A stretch of 64,000 nucleotides of DNA from an uncultured Prevotellaceae bacterium (GTDB lineage: Bacteria > Bacteroidota > Bacteroidia > Bacteroidales > Bacteroidaceae), in contig CAMVIM010000016.1 of assembly GCA_947167515.1 (NCBI GenBank), positions 1 through 64,000 of the forward strand. The letters are read 5' to 3'. A program made the translations under genes and the position numbers. A model generated the notes under the pieces. The model was not told the DNA's origin. It searched no databases and was given only the letters and a program-made list of their open reading frames with translations. This document shows positions 8,707 through 17,129 of the stretch, in pieces. The first letter of the stretch is position 1, and each line of letters begins with the position of its first letter.

Positions 8707-10287
8707 TCAACTTTCCACAACCCACTCCACGGGAATCCGCTTCTCTGCATCAAACTGCACACCGACCTTGACGACTACCCGGCCATCGGTCTGATAAGGA
8801 ATGGCATACCCCTTGTCATCAATCTGTCTCAAGGCGGCTTGCGCTGTTCCGCCCATCTTCAACTCAAACACATAAATGGTATCGGGCATCCACACCACCA
8901 TGGCCACACGACCTCCTGCACATTTCACTTGTGTGCGTACATAAAAGTTCAATGTGGAGAAAATCAGGTACATGGTGTATTCATAAAACCCTTCGGCAGT
9001 GGCCACATCCTTCAGCTTCTGCTTGAATCCCTCCACGTATGGAATGCCGGCCAGATAGGCCTGCATCTCTCGCATGGCCTGGTCTATGTCATGTTGCCTT
9101 AGGGCAAGCCAAAACTTCATGGTGAAGCCAATCTTTACGCGACCGGCCTCCAGGCCTGTATAGACGGGCAGCAACCCTTCAACATAGCCGATGCGTACCT
9201 CCTGATTCGGAAGGGCCAGCGTATATGTATCCGTGTCTCGGTTGTAACCCTTGATGGTGAGATAGCCACTCTGATACAGTAGAGGAAGTGCTGACTGCAT
9301 GGCCTCTGTCGGTTGGTCGAAATCAGAGGCGAACACCTCCATGTGGTCAAGCGACATAATGTCCGTCCTGAAGTGCTGCATCTGCCGGATGAGAAAGGTT
9401 GGAGTGCCGCTTTCAAACCAGTAGTTTGCCAATTTATTGTCAGTAAAGGCATTCAGCAGGCTGTATGGATTGTATATATCCTCAGATTCCTCAGAGAAGT
9501 GATAGCCGTCGTAGCGTTTCTTCAGGCGCTCGAACATCTCGTCTTCTGTACATTCGTATTTTACTGCCATGTCCTTGATGCCATCCGCAAAATCCGTTTT
9601 CACCTCATGTTCAGTGATGCCGCAAATAGCAGAGAACTGAGGAAGCAGCGTGACATTCTTCAGGTTGTTGATGGTGGAGAAGATGCTGAGTTGCGAGAAT
9701 TTCGTGATGCCCGTGATGAAGCAGAACTTTATCATGGCCTCATTGGCCTTTAGCGGCTGGTAGAACTCCTGCATCACTTTACGCATGGGACTGAGCATTT
9801 CATCCTCATGAAGCACCTCAAGCAGCGGCGCGTCATATTCGTCAATGAGAACCACCACCTGCTTGCCGCTCTTTGTGTATGCTCGTTTTATTATTCCAGT
9901 CAGACACTGTCCAGGCGTCTCTTCCTCTTCGTTCCGACCATAAGCTTCTATGTATTCTGTCAGCAAAAACGTCAGAGACTGGCGCAAATCTTCTGCACTT
10001 TCTCTCCCTTTGGCAATACTCAAGTCTAAACGTATCACGGGATATTCATTCCATTCTTTTTCCAATTCCATCATCTTCAGACCCTCGAAAAACTCCTTCT
10101 CACCACGGAAGTACGATGCCAGCGTGGTGGTGAGAAGCGACTTGCCGAAGCGGCGCGGGCGGCTAAGAAAGACGAATGTTGAATAATGGGCTAATTGCCA
10201 TATGAGATCTGTCTTGTCTACATAGACAAGCCCTTCACGGATAATACGTGAGAACGTCTGAATGCCTACAGGATATCTTCTTGTCAT
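8707..10287 (-). CDS. AAA-ATPase-like / PD-(D/E)XK nuclease fusion (DUF1703 type)
   Basis: Member of a family present in many near-copies in Bacteroidetes genomes: an AAA-ATPase-like domain followed by a PD-(D/E)XK nuclease-like domain. Seen here: RYPVGIQTFSRIIREG start, a Walker-A variant SRPRRFGKSLL, Walker B VVVLIDEYDAPLL, and near the C-terminus IYVFELKMGG, whose E-x-K with the preceding D gives the nuclease core. The -7 box TACCTTTG ends 5 bases before an upstream ATG (10308), so a transcript would begin at about that ATG; the second ATG (10287, MTRRYPVG...) matches the usual family start and leaves a short leader. It has its own promoter and no role in sugar chemistry, so it is best seen as cargo inserted in the locus. 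Confidence 0.85.
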   Translation of the reverse strand: MTRRYPVGIQTFSRIIREGLVYVDKTDLIWQLAHYSTFVFLSRPRRFGKSLLTTTLASYFRGEKEFFEGLKMMELEKEWNEYPVIRLDLSIAKGRESAEDLRQSLTFLLTEYIEAYGRNEEEETPGQCLTGIIKRAYTKSGKQVVVLIDEYDAPLLEVLHEDEMLSPMRKVMQEFYQPLKANEAMIKFCFITGITKFSQLSIFSTINNLKNVTLLPQFSAICGITEHEVKTDFADGIKDMAVKYECTEDEMFERLKKRYDGYHFSEESEDIYNPYSLLNAFTDNKLANYWFESGTPTFLIRQMQHFRTDIMSLDHMEVFASDFDQPTEAMQSALPLLYQSGYLTIKGYNRDTDTYTLALPNQEVRIGYVEGLLPVYTGLEAGRVKIGFTMKFWLALRQHDIDQAMREMQAYLAGIPYVEGFKQKLKDVATAEGFYEYTMYLIFSTLNFYVRTQVKCAGGRVAMVVWMPDTIYVFELKMGGTAQAALRQIDDKGYAIPYQTDGRVVVKVGVQFDAEKRIPVEWVVES

Positions 10288-10312
10288 GACCTTTAGATTT
10301 TGTTGCATGGTG

Positions 10313-10345
10313 CAAAGGTACTAAAAATAACTAATTATCCGCAAA
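10313..10345 (-). promoter_or_regulatory. Promoter of the AAA-ATPase/nuclease gene
   Basis: TTTG (10342-10345), 21-base spacer, TACCTTTG (10313-10320), a good match to the Bacteroidales -33/-7 pattern. Predicted start of transcription falls at or next to the upstream ATG at 10308, which argues for translation from the ATG at 10287. Confidence 0.75.
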
Positions 10346-10578
10346 GATACCACCGATATTTGTCTATAAGGGTGTTCTCTGACACCATCTTCAGTAAAGG
10401 ACTGAACCGATTTTCCAATATCTTCCATAGGTGCTATGTCATTTTCTCGCGTGACTCTACAACGTCGCCTCTCTGGAAGCTACGCAACAGACACCATCTG
10501 TTTTTGGGGTGATACAATTGCGGATAATCATATAATTTCATCCAATCTTCACGTATATTTCGGTGAATTCACGTGGTT

Positions 10579-12027
10579 TTACATAATTATTTCATGTATA
10601 AAATTCTTAATTCTCTTTTTAAGAGTCCAATTATATTGGTATCTATACTTGTCGAGTATTGGGCATAATTGCTTGACGATTTTCATTTCATGCTTTTTTG
10701 TGAGCAAGTCTTTTTCCGAAAATCCTAATAGGATACTAAAGAACAAGCGTGAATTACAGCATTCAACCGACGTGATGCCATCCATCAGGTCAAACCCTTG
10801 CTCTATAGATGACAACCATGCTCCCTCACGCTCTTCAATCATCAATCGATTCCATATACTAATATCCTGATTGACAACATCGCTTTCCACTAACTCGCTC
10901 CACTTTTGGAGCGACAGCCTAAACAGTTCATGCCGTTTTGCTTTGGGATATACTTTCGTTGCGTCAAACCTCTTCTCCATTTCCGAGATTTCTTTCCGAG
11001 AAAATTTCTTTTTGTAATAGTTTCTCGGACATCCCCAAATAGCACTACGCAGAAGCACCACTTGATGATTAGAATCAAGCTCTTGATATTGTCCATACAC
11101 ATACATAGGCTTATCGCCGTCATCGGCTAGTCCTCCTGTATGCCGCCGATATTCCTCATCTCTCCCTGCACTATAATTTTCCTGGCACCTCTCAACGAAC
11201 TTGTATGGAATCTGAACTGCACTAGCTAATTTGCGAGGTAGGATAACATCAGCTTCTGAAATATGTTCATGCCAACAGGTAAAAGCCTTGTAGTCGAGTC
11301 CCGAACATTCAAGCAATGCCATCAGTGTGCGCGAATCAATTCCACCTGTCAATGCGAGCCAGAATACTGAACCTGAGAAATGTTCTGCCATATTCTGCAA
11401 TGAACAGATGAAGTATTTTTTCAATGCGTCTATTCTTTCCTTATCATTAGTTGCTTTCCGCACTGCATCAGGGTTCAAAGGCCTTGTTCGTCTCTCTCCT
11501 GTTTTGATGTTTATAATCTCACTCGGCATCAAACGCCTCACATCAGCTGAAGGAGTCAATGGCCCTGGCACATAATTCATCAGTCCATCGCCAAGCGTAT
11601 CTGGATAAACGGTTTCTACTCCTAAATGTTCACACATAATGCGATAACTGCTTGATAACCTTGGACCTTCAGCATAGAACACGCCTAAAGTTCCACAAAA
11701 ATCAAGAAACAACCAGTTGTTGACAATCAATACATATCTGCCACACCATGTTTTTTCTTCATGATACACCTTTTCTATTGTCGTATCACTGCTAAACCCT
11801 CTTATGATATGTTCAGGACTTTCTTTTGAAGGTTCAGCTTGCCAAGCATCACCAATCAAGACTGCCGTGCAATCTTCATTGCTGCATACATTCAGATGCT
11901 GTTCATATAATAAGGTCAGTCCATCAGGCAGAACCAGGTCTCTCTGTCTACCATCGGGAAATACCTGTACAGTATTGGATGAGTTTGATGATGTGGGAAT
12001 CAATAAGAATTGCCTATCGTCTAACAT
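10579..12027 (-). CDS. Asparagine-synthase-like amidotransferase
   Basis: Asparagine synthases make an amide by adenylating a carboxylate. The 482-residue protein keeps the synthetase PP-loop LTGGIDSRT (226-234) and the following ECSGLDYKAFTCWHE...ADVILPRKLA block. The N-terminal third resembles a glutaminase fold (FLDFCGTLGVFYAEG, GDGLMNYVPGPLT) but the protein does not begin Met-Cys, so the catalytic Cys of class-II glutaminases is missing and ammonia or another amine must be the nucleophile. Such proteins in polysaccharide loci are thought to amidate uronic acids or attach amines. It starts 2 bp after the GT2 upstream, so it belongs to the same operon. A 270-bp spacer with no gene follows it. 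Confidence 0.8.
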   Translation of the reverse strand: MLDDRQFLLIPTSSNSSNTVQVFPDGRQRDLVLPDGLTLLYEQHLNVCSNEDCTAVLIGDAWQAEPSKESPEHIIRGFSSDTTIEKVYHEEKTWCGRYVLIVNNWLFLDFCGTLGVFYAEGPRLSSSYRIMCEHLGVETVYPDTLGDGLMNYVPGPLTPSADVRRLMPSEIINIKTGERRTRPLNPDAVRKATNDKERIDALKKYFICSLQNMAEHFSGSVFWLALTGGIDSRTLMALLECSGLDYKAFTCWHEHISEADVILPRKLASAVQIPYKFVERCQENYSAGRDEEYRRHTGGLADDGDKPMYVYGQYQELDSNHQVVLLRSAIWGCPRNYYKKKFSRKEISEMEKRFDATKVYPKAKRHELFRLSLQKWSELVESDVVNQDISIWNRLMIEEREGAWLSSIEQGFDLMDGITSVECCNSRLFFSILLGFSEKDLLTKKHEMKIVKQLCPILDKYRYQYNWTLKKRIKNFIHEIIM

Positions 12028-12029
12028 AA

Positions 12030-12983
12030 TTAATTGAGTATTTTACGAATTCTGTGTGGTAATACAATCATGATACTAATGATTAGGCGTTCACCATGAT
12101 GTCCATGAGTATCAAAGAAAAGTTTTGTTGCCTTTTTTAGTACAACATTATTCACAAAATTCTTGTAACGTCCCATCTTTCTGACAAAACAGGCTCTATT
12201 TACTTTCCATATATCTGCTTCATTGCTGAAATATTGATAAGTCCAACCAAGGAATTCACAGTCAGCCATCAGTTTGCGTTCTACAATTATTCCTGATTTA
12301 TTAGGGGTTATGTTTTGTGAACTTCGTCTCCATCCTATCATTGCTCCTAATACAGTACACATACCATTGGAACCAGAAAATTTGCACCATGTGGCTATAT
12401 CACTTCCCCATGCCAAATCGAAATGCTCAAAACCATTGGATTTTTCATAAATCTGTCTAGAAAAAACATTCTCCACAGCGAAGCTATCATAGTAGCCAGA
12501 CATTTTTCCTTTATAGAAATCGTAGGCACTGAGAACAGGCGGATAAGCACGTCTCAACAATTCAAATACGCCATTTTCATCAATACGATAACTGTTAAAA
12601 TGGTATAAGTCGTAGGCACCTTTCGTGTCCTCAATTTGCTTCAACAACTGCGCTACGCATTGTGGTTCCATCACATCATCATCAGAGAACAACCAGATAT
12701 AAGGCTCGTCCTGACTCATGGCAATGCACCGTTCCCATTGGGCAACAAGGTCTGTGCCACCCATATTGGTGTCGAACCGATGATAGACCAAGTCAAATCT
12801 GTCCTGATATTGTTCAACGATATGAGCTATCGGTTCGGGGCTACAGTCGTCACCTATATACAAGGTGAAGTCCTTGCATGTCTGCGCCGCAATGGAGTCA
12901 AGCGCAGCGGGCAGGAATGTTGCCTTGTAGGCAGGGATGATGATGGCGAGACGCTTCTTTTTCGCTTCGGTTTTGCAAGCCAT
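12030..12983 (-). CDS. Glycosyltransferase family 2
   Basis: Predicted 317-residue GT-A transferase with RLAIIIPAYKATFLPAALDSI at residues 11-31, DFTLYIGDDCSPE, GGTDLVAQWERCI and the metal-binding SDDD (YIWLFSDDDVMEP, near residue 101). The C-terminus is hydrophobic (LIISIMIVLP), suggesting membrane association. Its first 43 codons overlap the tail of the Wzy-like gene in another frame; the family start block lies inside this overlap, so the start cannot be moved downstream. Specificity unknown. Confidence 0.87.
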   Translation of the reverse strand: MACKTEAKKKRLAIIIPAYKATFLPAALDSIAAQTCKDFTLYIGDDCSPEPIAHIVEQYQDRFDLVYHRFDTNMGGTDLVAQWERCIAMSQDEPYIWLFSDDDVMEPQCVAQLLKQIEDTKGAYDLYHFNSYRIDENGVFELLRRAYPPVLSAYDFYKGKMSGYYDSFAVENVFSRQIYEKSNGFEHFDLAWGSDIATWCKFSGSNGMCTVLGAMIGWRRSSQNITPNKSGIIVERKLMADCEFLGWTYQYFSNEADIWKVNRACFVRKMGRYKNFVNNVVLKKATKLFFDTHGHHGERLIISIMIVLPHRIRKILN

Positions 12984-14293
12984 TTATTCAGTTTTTTACG
13001 TTTACGAGTTTCGATAGCCTTGATGACAAAGCCCAGTAATAGCATTGTAGGATAAACAGAACCTAACTCTCCCGTCCCTATTGAGAAAACCAAGTACAAT
13101 GTAAGGATAGACGCTCCCAAGCCTGTTAATTTCTTTCTTTTTTTGCGATTTTTCACGAAATAGAGGAAAAGGGCTGTATAAAAAATCGCCCATAAAACTA
13201 AACCGATGACGCCTCGTTCAAGCATATATCCTAAAATAACACTTTCCATACCATAAAGACCATAGACTAAATTAGGATTCTCTGCATAAGTATAGGCCCA
13301 ATATCCTTTTCCCAACCCTAACAATTCATGCCCTTCTGTGTAGATAAGTACATACATGTATTGGGACATTCGCATTTGGATAGAACTTCCCCGTGTTTCA
13401 CTGTTTTCAACAAAAGCATCAGTCAGCATGTTGACTTTTTCTTCGACAGAAGGAATGGTATGATATGATATAATCATGAAAATCACGGAAAGAATGCCAT
13501 ACAACACATTTCTGTTCAGCTTGAAGACCCACATAAAATAACAAGCTATTGCAAATATAACACTCACCCATACTATGCGACATCCACATGCCAATATTCC
13601 GAATGAACAACATGAAAGAGCTATAATAAATGCCGTTTTGCTTTCTAAATGCCGATACCATCCATGTAAATGAAGTATTAATATGGCAGCACATATATAG
13701 CCATAATCAAAAGCAGACTTAAACATGGACTGCACTCTGAATCGAGAACTTTCCGTATAAACATCACCAAGATTAACATCATCATTTATTGTACTTGTCT
13801 TGCCTTCGGTCAAAGCATTGACAAAATCTGCACTTTTTGTCATGAAATTGAGAATTCCAAAGACGGTAAGTACAATCAGACAATATAGTGAAATCTGCAA
13901 TATGGGCTTTAATGACTTTTCATTCCTGACAGCCCAGAAGGCGTATACGAGGGCGAAATATTTGAATAGAAGTTCTGACTGTATGATAGACTTTATTCCT
14001 ACGTATTGGCTGGTCAACGCAGCCAACAACGTTGAGAAACCAACTAACAGAAGTAATGCCAAGAGATATGGCATATGTTGTAATCTTTTGAAATGTCGTG
14101 GCAGTTTTTTCCATTCTGATAGCAAGAAAGCCACTTGTAGTAATAAGTTCGCCTTATGCAAAGGAATACCAGGTACATTCACTAGCGTCAACGTCATAAC
14201 CCCCATAACGAGCAATGCAGCCTTTTTCTCTCGCTTCAGATAGAACATCAGGCAGCAACAGACTAAGGTGACTATGATTACAACAATCTTCAT
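12854..14293 (-). CDS. wzy: Wzy-like O-antigen/capsule polymerase
   Basis: Integral membrane protein of 479 residues with about 10-12 hydrophobic segments from residue 1 onward and a large extracytoplasmic loop in the second half (SVEEKVNMLTDAFVENSETRG, HELLGLGKGYWAYTYAENPN), typical of the O-antigen ligase/polymerase superfamily. It would link repeat units carried on undecaprenyl diphosphate at the periplasmic face. It is the only polymerase candidate in the locus, next to Wzx and transferases. The last 43 residues are a low-complexity basic/Ser/Pro tail read in a different frame across the start of the next gene, and are probably not conserved. Confidence 0.82.
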   Translation of the reverse strand: MKIVVIIVTLVCCCLMFYLKREKKAALLVMGVMTLTLVNVPGIPLHKANLLLQVAFLLSEWKKLPRHFKRLQHMPYLLALLLLVGFSTLLAALTSQYVGIKSIIQSELLFKYFALVYAFWAVRNEKSLKPILQISLYCLIVLTVFGILNFMTKSADFVNALTEGKTSTINDDVNLGDVYTESSRFRVQSMFKSAFDYGYICAAILILHLHGWYRHLESKTAFIIALSCCSFGILACGCRIVWVSVIFAIACYFMWVFKLNRNVLYGILSVIFMIISYHTIPSVEEKVNMLTDAFVENSETRGSSIQMRMSQYMYVLIYTEGHELLGLGKGYWAYTYAENPNLVYGLYGMESVILGYMLERGVIGLVLWAIFYTALFLYFVKNRKKRKKLTGLGASILTLYLVFSIGTGELGSVYPTMLLLGFVIKAIETRKRKKLNKWLAKPKRKRSVSPSSSLPTRQHSCPLRLTPLRRRHARTSPCI

Positions 14294-14332
14294 TGTGTTT
14301 TCTTCGACATGTTAGGAATTAAAAAAAACATT

Positions 14333-15049
14333 TTAATACAACCTCTTAGACTTACCATTGAAAACATAACGCAGGTCACGTGGACGTTCGTTTACTTTTC
14401 TTGCAGGAATACCTGCGACAACGGCATACGGCTCAACATCTTTCGTCACAACACAGCCCGCACAACAAACTGCACCTTCACCGATATTGACACCAGTAAG
14501 AATAATAACATTGCTTCCAATCCAGACTCTGTCACCGATTGTTATAGGACGTGTTTTTTCAGGAGTACAACGAAAGTAGGGATCACGATGGTCGTGTTCT
14601 CCTGAATAAATGGAGACATTTGAAGAAATATTAACATTCTCACCTATGGTTAATCCACTTTGAGCTGCCAGTAAAGCATTGTCGCCAATAATAGTACCTG
14701 CTCCAATCTTCAAACGATGTATGCCACGAATCTCTGTCTTGAAATGAAATACCACATTCTTTCCTATCTCTGCGCCAAGAGCTTTATAGACAAACCTGCG
14801 CAGATGATGTGACGGCACAAGGCTAACCTGGAACAGCATATAGCGTTGCCAACCTTTGCGGAATATCTTCTCCCAGTAGTGGTAAGGCTTATCAAAAACT
14901 CGATATGCAAATGGGGCATTTAGGCCCTTTCCCCATCTCTTTAGGATTTGTCCATGCACGACCTGAAAAGGGAATACCAGTATGATAAGTATCCACTTCA
15001 GGTAGAGCAGAACGACTAATCCAAGTAGTATGAAAGTGAATGTTTCCAT
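14333..15049 (-). CDS. Left-handed beta-helix (hexapeptide) acyltransferase
   Basis: Predicted O- or N-acetyltransferase of 238 residues from the ATG (a TTG lies 15 bases upstream in frame). An N-terminal membrane helix (TFILLGLVVLLYLKWILIIL, residues 4-23) precedes hexapeptide repeats with isoleucine-rich turns: IGKNVVFH, IGAGTIIGDNALL, IGENVNISSNVSI. It ends with the usual CoA-site region ITIGDRVWIGSNVIILTGVNIGEGAV and AVVAGIPARKV. The likely catalytic His is in GEHDH. It sits between acyltransferase-3 and the polymerase gene, consistent with acetylating the repeat unit. Acceptor unknown. Confidence 0.85.
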   Translation of the reverse strand: METFTFILLGLVVLLYLKWILIILVFPFQVVHGQILKRWGKGLNAPFAYRVFDKPYHYWEKIFRKGWQRYMLFQVSLVPSHHLRRFVYKALGAEIGKNVVFHFKTEIRGIHRLKIGAGTIIGDNALLAAQSGLTIGENVNISSNVSIYSGEHDHRDPYFRCTPEKTRPITIGDRVWIGSNVIILTGVNIGEGAVCCAGCVVTKDVEPYAVVAGIPARKVNERPRDLRYVFNGKSKRLY

Positions 15050-15072
15050 TTTATATATTGCCAAGAATTACA

Positions 15073-16131
15073 TTATTGAGTTTTGCATAATATTGTATCT
15101 TTTATTCGGTGAAAACAATAGGTTCCAAAGATTGGAATGCCTACGCCAACGCAGAGATATAGAGTCCACCAGCCTTGATGAGCATACGCTTCAATGAAAG
15201 GGAATTCTGAGAGTTGCTTGATGGGTAGCCCATAGACGTAGACGATGAAAAGTGATACCGCCTTCATGGACAGGAAATGCCACGTTAGTACATTGAATGT
15301 GTAGCCACCTACATATATAAGGAACCTAACGATGCTGTCCTCGCTTCGTAGGGACAGATGGTAGCTCAAGCCGAATATGGCCAATGTTCCCATGACCGAC
15401 GTAATGGTGTAAGGAATGACTTTCCAATAGGTATATGACAGCATTGATGCTGGCCAGAACACAGTGCCGACACCAACCATGACGATGGAAGACAATACAA
15501 ACCACATGTTTCTGTGCCAGTTCAGCTCGTGCTGTTTATACAAATGTCCTACAAACAATAGTGTCGCTGCAATAAACTCACGTGAGCCAATGCCAAAATA
15601 AGGCACCTTTTTGTTAAGATAAGACAGTAGCACGGCAGCTGCCAGCAACAGTATTGCCCCAACGATGGGTGTCTGCCGTAAGAGTTTTCTGCAGACGAAG
15701 AAGATGATGGAGCCCACAAACAATGACTTCAGAAACCAGAAGCCACCCACCAACTGTTCGTGATCACTCATCTTTGTAACGATGGAGATGGCGTGGCTTA
15801 GAAAGTCGGAAGCTGAATAGAGTACAGACGTCTTCCCATGAAAGCCATACTCGTCACTATAGATGTTGGTATAGAAGCAGATGTTATGAATGAGTAGAAA
15901 GAACAGCGCCCACTTTAGGTAAGGCCAGTAGATGCCTGTGACACGCCTTTTCAGATATGCTTTTGCATCGTCCAGGTATTTCTCTTTGAAACAATAGCCG
16001 CTCATAAAGAAAAACAGAGGCATACGAAGCATCCCCAAATATGTGTTTAGAAAACTGGGGCATCCTGCATGTCCCAGCACCATGAGCATGATGGCAATCC
16101 CCTTGGCGATAGTAACGCTATGGTCTCTCAT
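15073..16131 (-). CDS. Acyltransferase family 3 membrane protein
   Basis: Integral-membrane acyltransferase (OafA/WecH/NodX type) of 352 residues with about 10 transmembrane segments. The family N-terminus is clear: AKGIAIMLMVLGHAG, with the conserved His near residue 21, then MPLFFFMSGYCFK. Such enzymes move acetyl or other acyl groups onto glycans across the inner membrane. Its ATG overlaps the stop of the GT2 upstream by 4 bp, and the hexapeptide acyltransferase follows, so two acylation enzymes are neighbours. Confidence 0.88.
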   Translation of the reverse strand: MRDHSVTIAKGIAIMLMVLGHAGCPSFLNTYLGMLRMPLFFFMSGYCFKEKYLDDAKAYLKRRVTGIYWPYLKWALFFLLIHNICFYTNIYSDEYGFHGKTSVLYSASDFLSHAISIVTKMSDHEQLVGGFWFLKSLFVGSIIFFVCRKLLRQTPIVGAILLLAAAVLLSYLNKKVPYFGIGSREFIAATLLFVGHLYKQHELNWHRNMWFVLSSIVMVGVGTVFWPASMLSYTYWKVIPYTITSVMGTLAIFGLSYHLSLRSEDSIVRFLIYVGGYTFNVLTWHFLSMKAVSLFIVYVYGLPIKQLSEFPFIEAYAHQGWWTLYLCVGVGIPIFGTYCFHRIKDTILCKTQ

Positions 16132-17129
16132 CTCTTTATTCTAAAGTTCAAAATCTTTAGTCTAATATATGCTACCGGCAGCAAAAAGCATGAAAGTGGA
16201 CTGATTCTTAGCACTTCTTTTTTAAGTTGCCAGTCTTTTTTCTTCAATGCCCTCATGAGGATAAGTGTTGTGATGCGGATGTGCTGATGGAAAGGCAACG
16301 GCTTGCATTGGCCGTGCATCACCCGAAGGGCATAATGTCTGTAAACATCCTGAGCCCAGTGTGCACCCTTCCGCAAACTGGTTTTCACCATTCCGCTCTC
16401 AAGCGAACGATAGCAAGCTGTTTGCTCAGGCATCCAGAAGAAATCACCCGTCACGGCTGCTGACATGATGAGGCAGAGGTCCATATTGTTAGGACGACAT
16501 TTGTATGCCTCGCTATCCCACACCTCGCGGCGATACATCGTAGTGAGTGTCATTACATAGTTGCCATGCCTGAACAGCGTGGACAGGTTGTCGCCCGAAT
16601 GGGAACGCTGTGGAAATTGTTCTATCAGAGGACGGCTAACAGGTTCACCGTCCGCTCCTACACATTTGAAGTTGGTATAGACCATCACTGCATGTGGATT
16701 GGCATCCAAGGCATCTGCCTGCCGCTGGAGTTTCTGTGAATCAATCCAATAGTCGTCGCCTTCACATAGAGCCACATAGTCGGCCTGCTCCATCCAGCGG
16801 TCAGCGTAGGCCAAAGGTGACTTGCCTTGACTGTAGTGGTTCTCTTTCAGCAGGAGCACAGCGAAGTGGCAGTTGAGATTCTCCTTGTGCCTACCCATCA
16901 TCAACTGACAGCACTCCATGCTTTCTGTGTCCTCCACTTCAAAGTGGTTAAAAACATACTGCTTGATTACCTCTTGCGCCCCATCACGGCTGGCATCGTC
17001 AATGATGACGCAGACGTAAGGGAAGCCAGTCTGCTGCATGCAGAAGCCATCCATCGCTGCCGTTATGTAGGGTGCATGATTGAACGTGGCGCAGCGCACA
17101 CAGACCTTGTATATCGAGATTTCGTTCAT
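16128..17129 (-). CDS. Glycosyltransferase family 2
   Basis: Predicted 333-residue GT-A transferase. Signature: VCVRCATFNHAPYITAAMDG, PYVCVIIDDASRDG, and the donor/metal site CEGDDYWIDSQKL (near residue 122). This CEGDDYW variant is usual in capsule GT2 enzymes of Bacteroides and Prevotella. It overlaps the Wzx gene by 4 bp upstream and the acyltransferase by 4 bp downstream, so the three are translationally coupled. Confidence 0.88.
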   Translation of the reverse strand: MNEISIYKVCVRCATFNHAPYITAAMDGFCMQQTGFPYVCVIIDDASRDGAQEVIKQYVFNHFEVEDTESMECCQLMMGRHKENLNCHFAVLLLKENHYSQGKSPLAYADRWMEQADYVALCEGDDYWIDSQKLQRQADALDANPHAVMVYTNFKCVGADGEPVSRPLIEQFPQRSHSGDNLSTLFRHGNYVMTLTTMYRREVWDSEAYKCRPNNMDLCLIMSAAVTGDFFWMPEQTACYRSLESGMVKTSLRKGAHWAQDVYRHYALRVMHGQCKPLPFHQHIRITTLILMRALKKKDWQLKKEVLRISPLSCFLLPVAYIRLKILNFRIKR

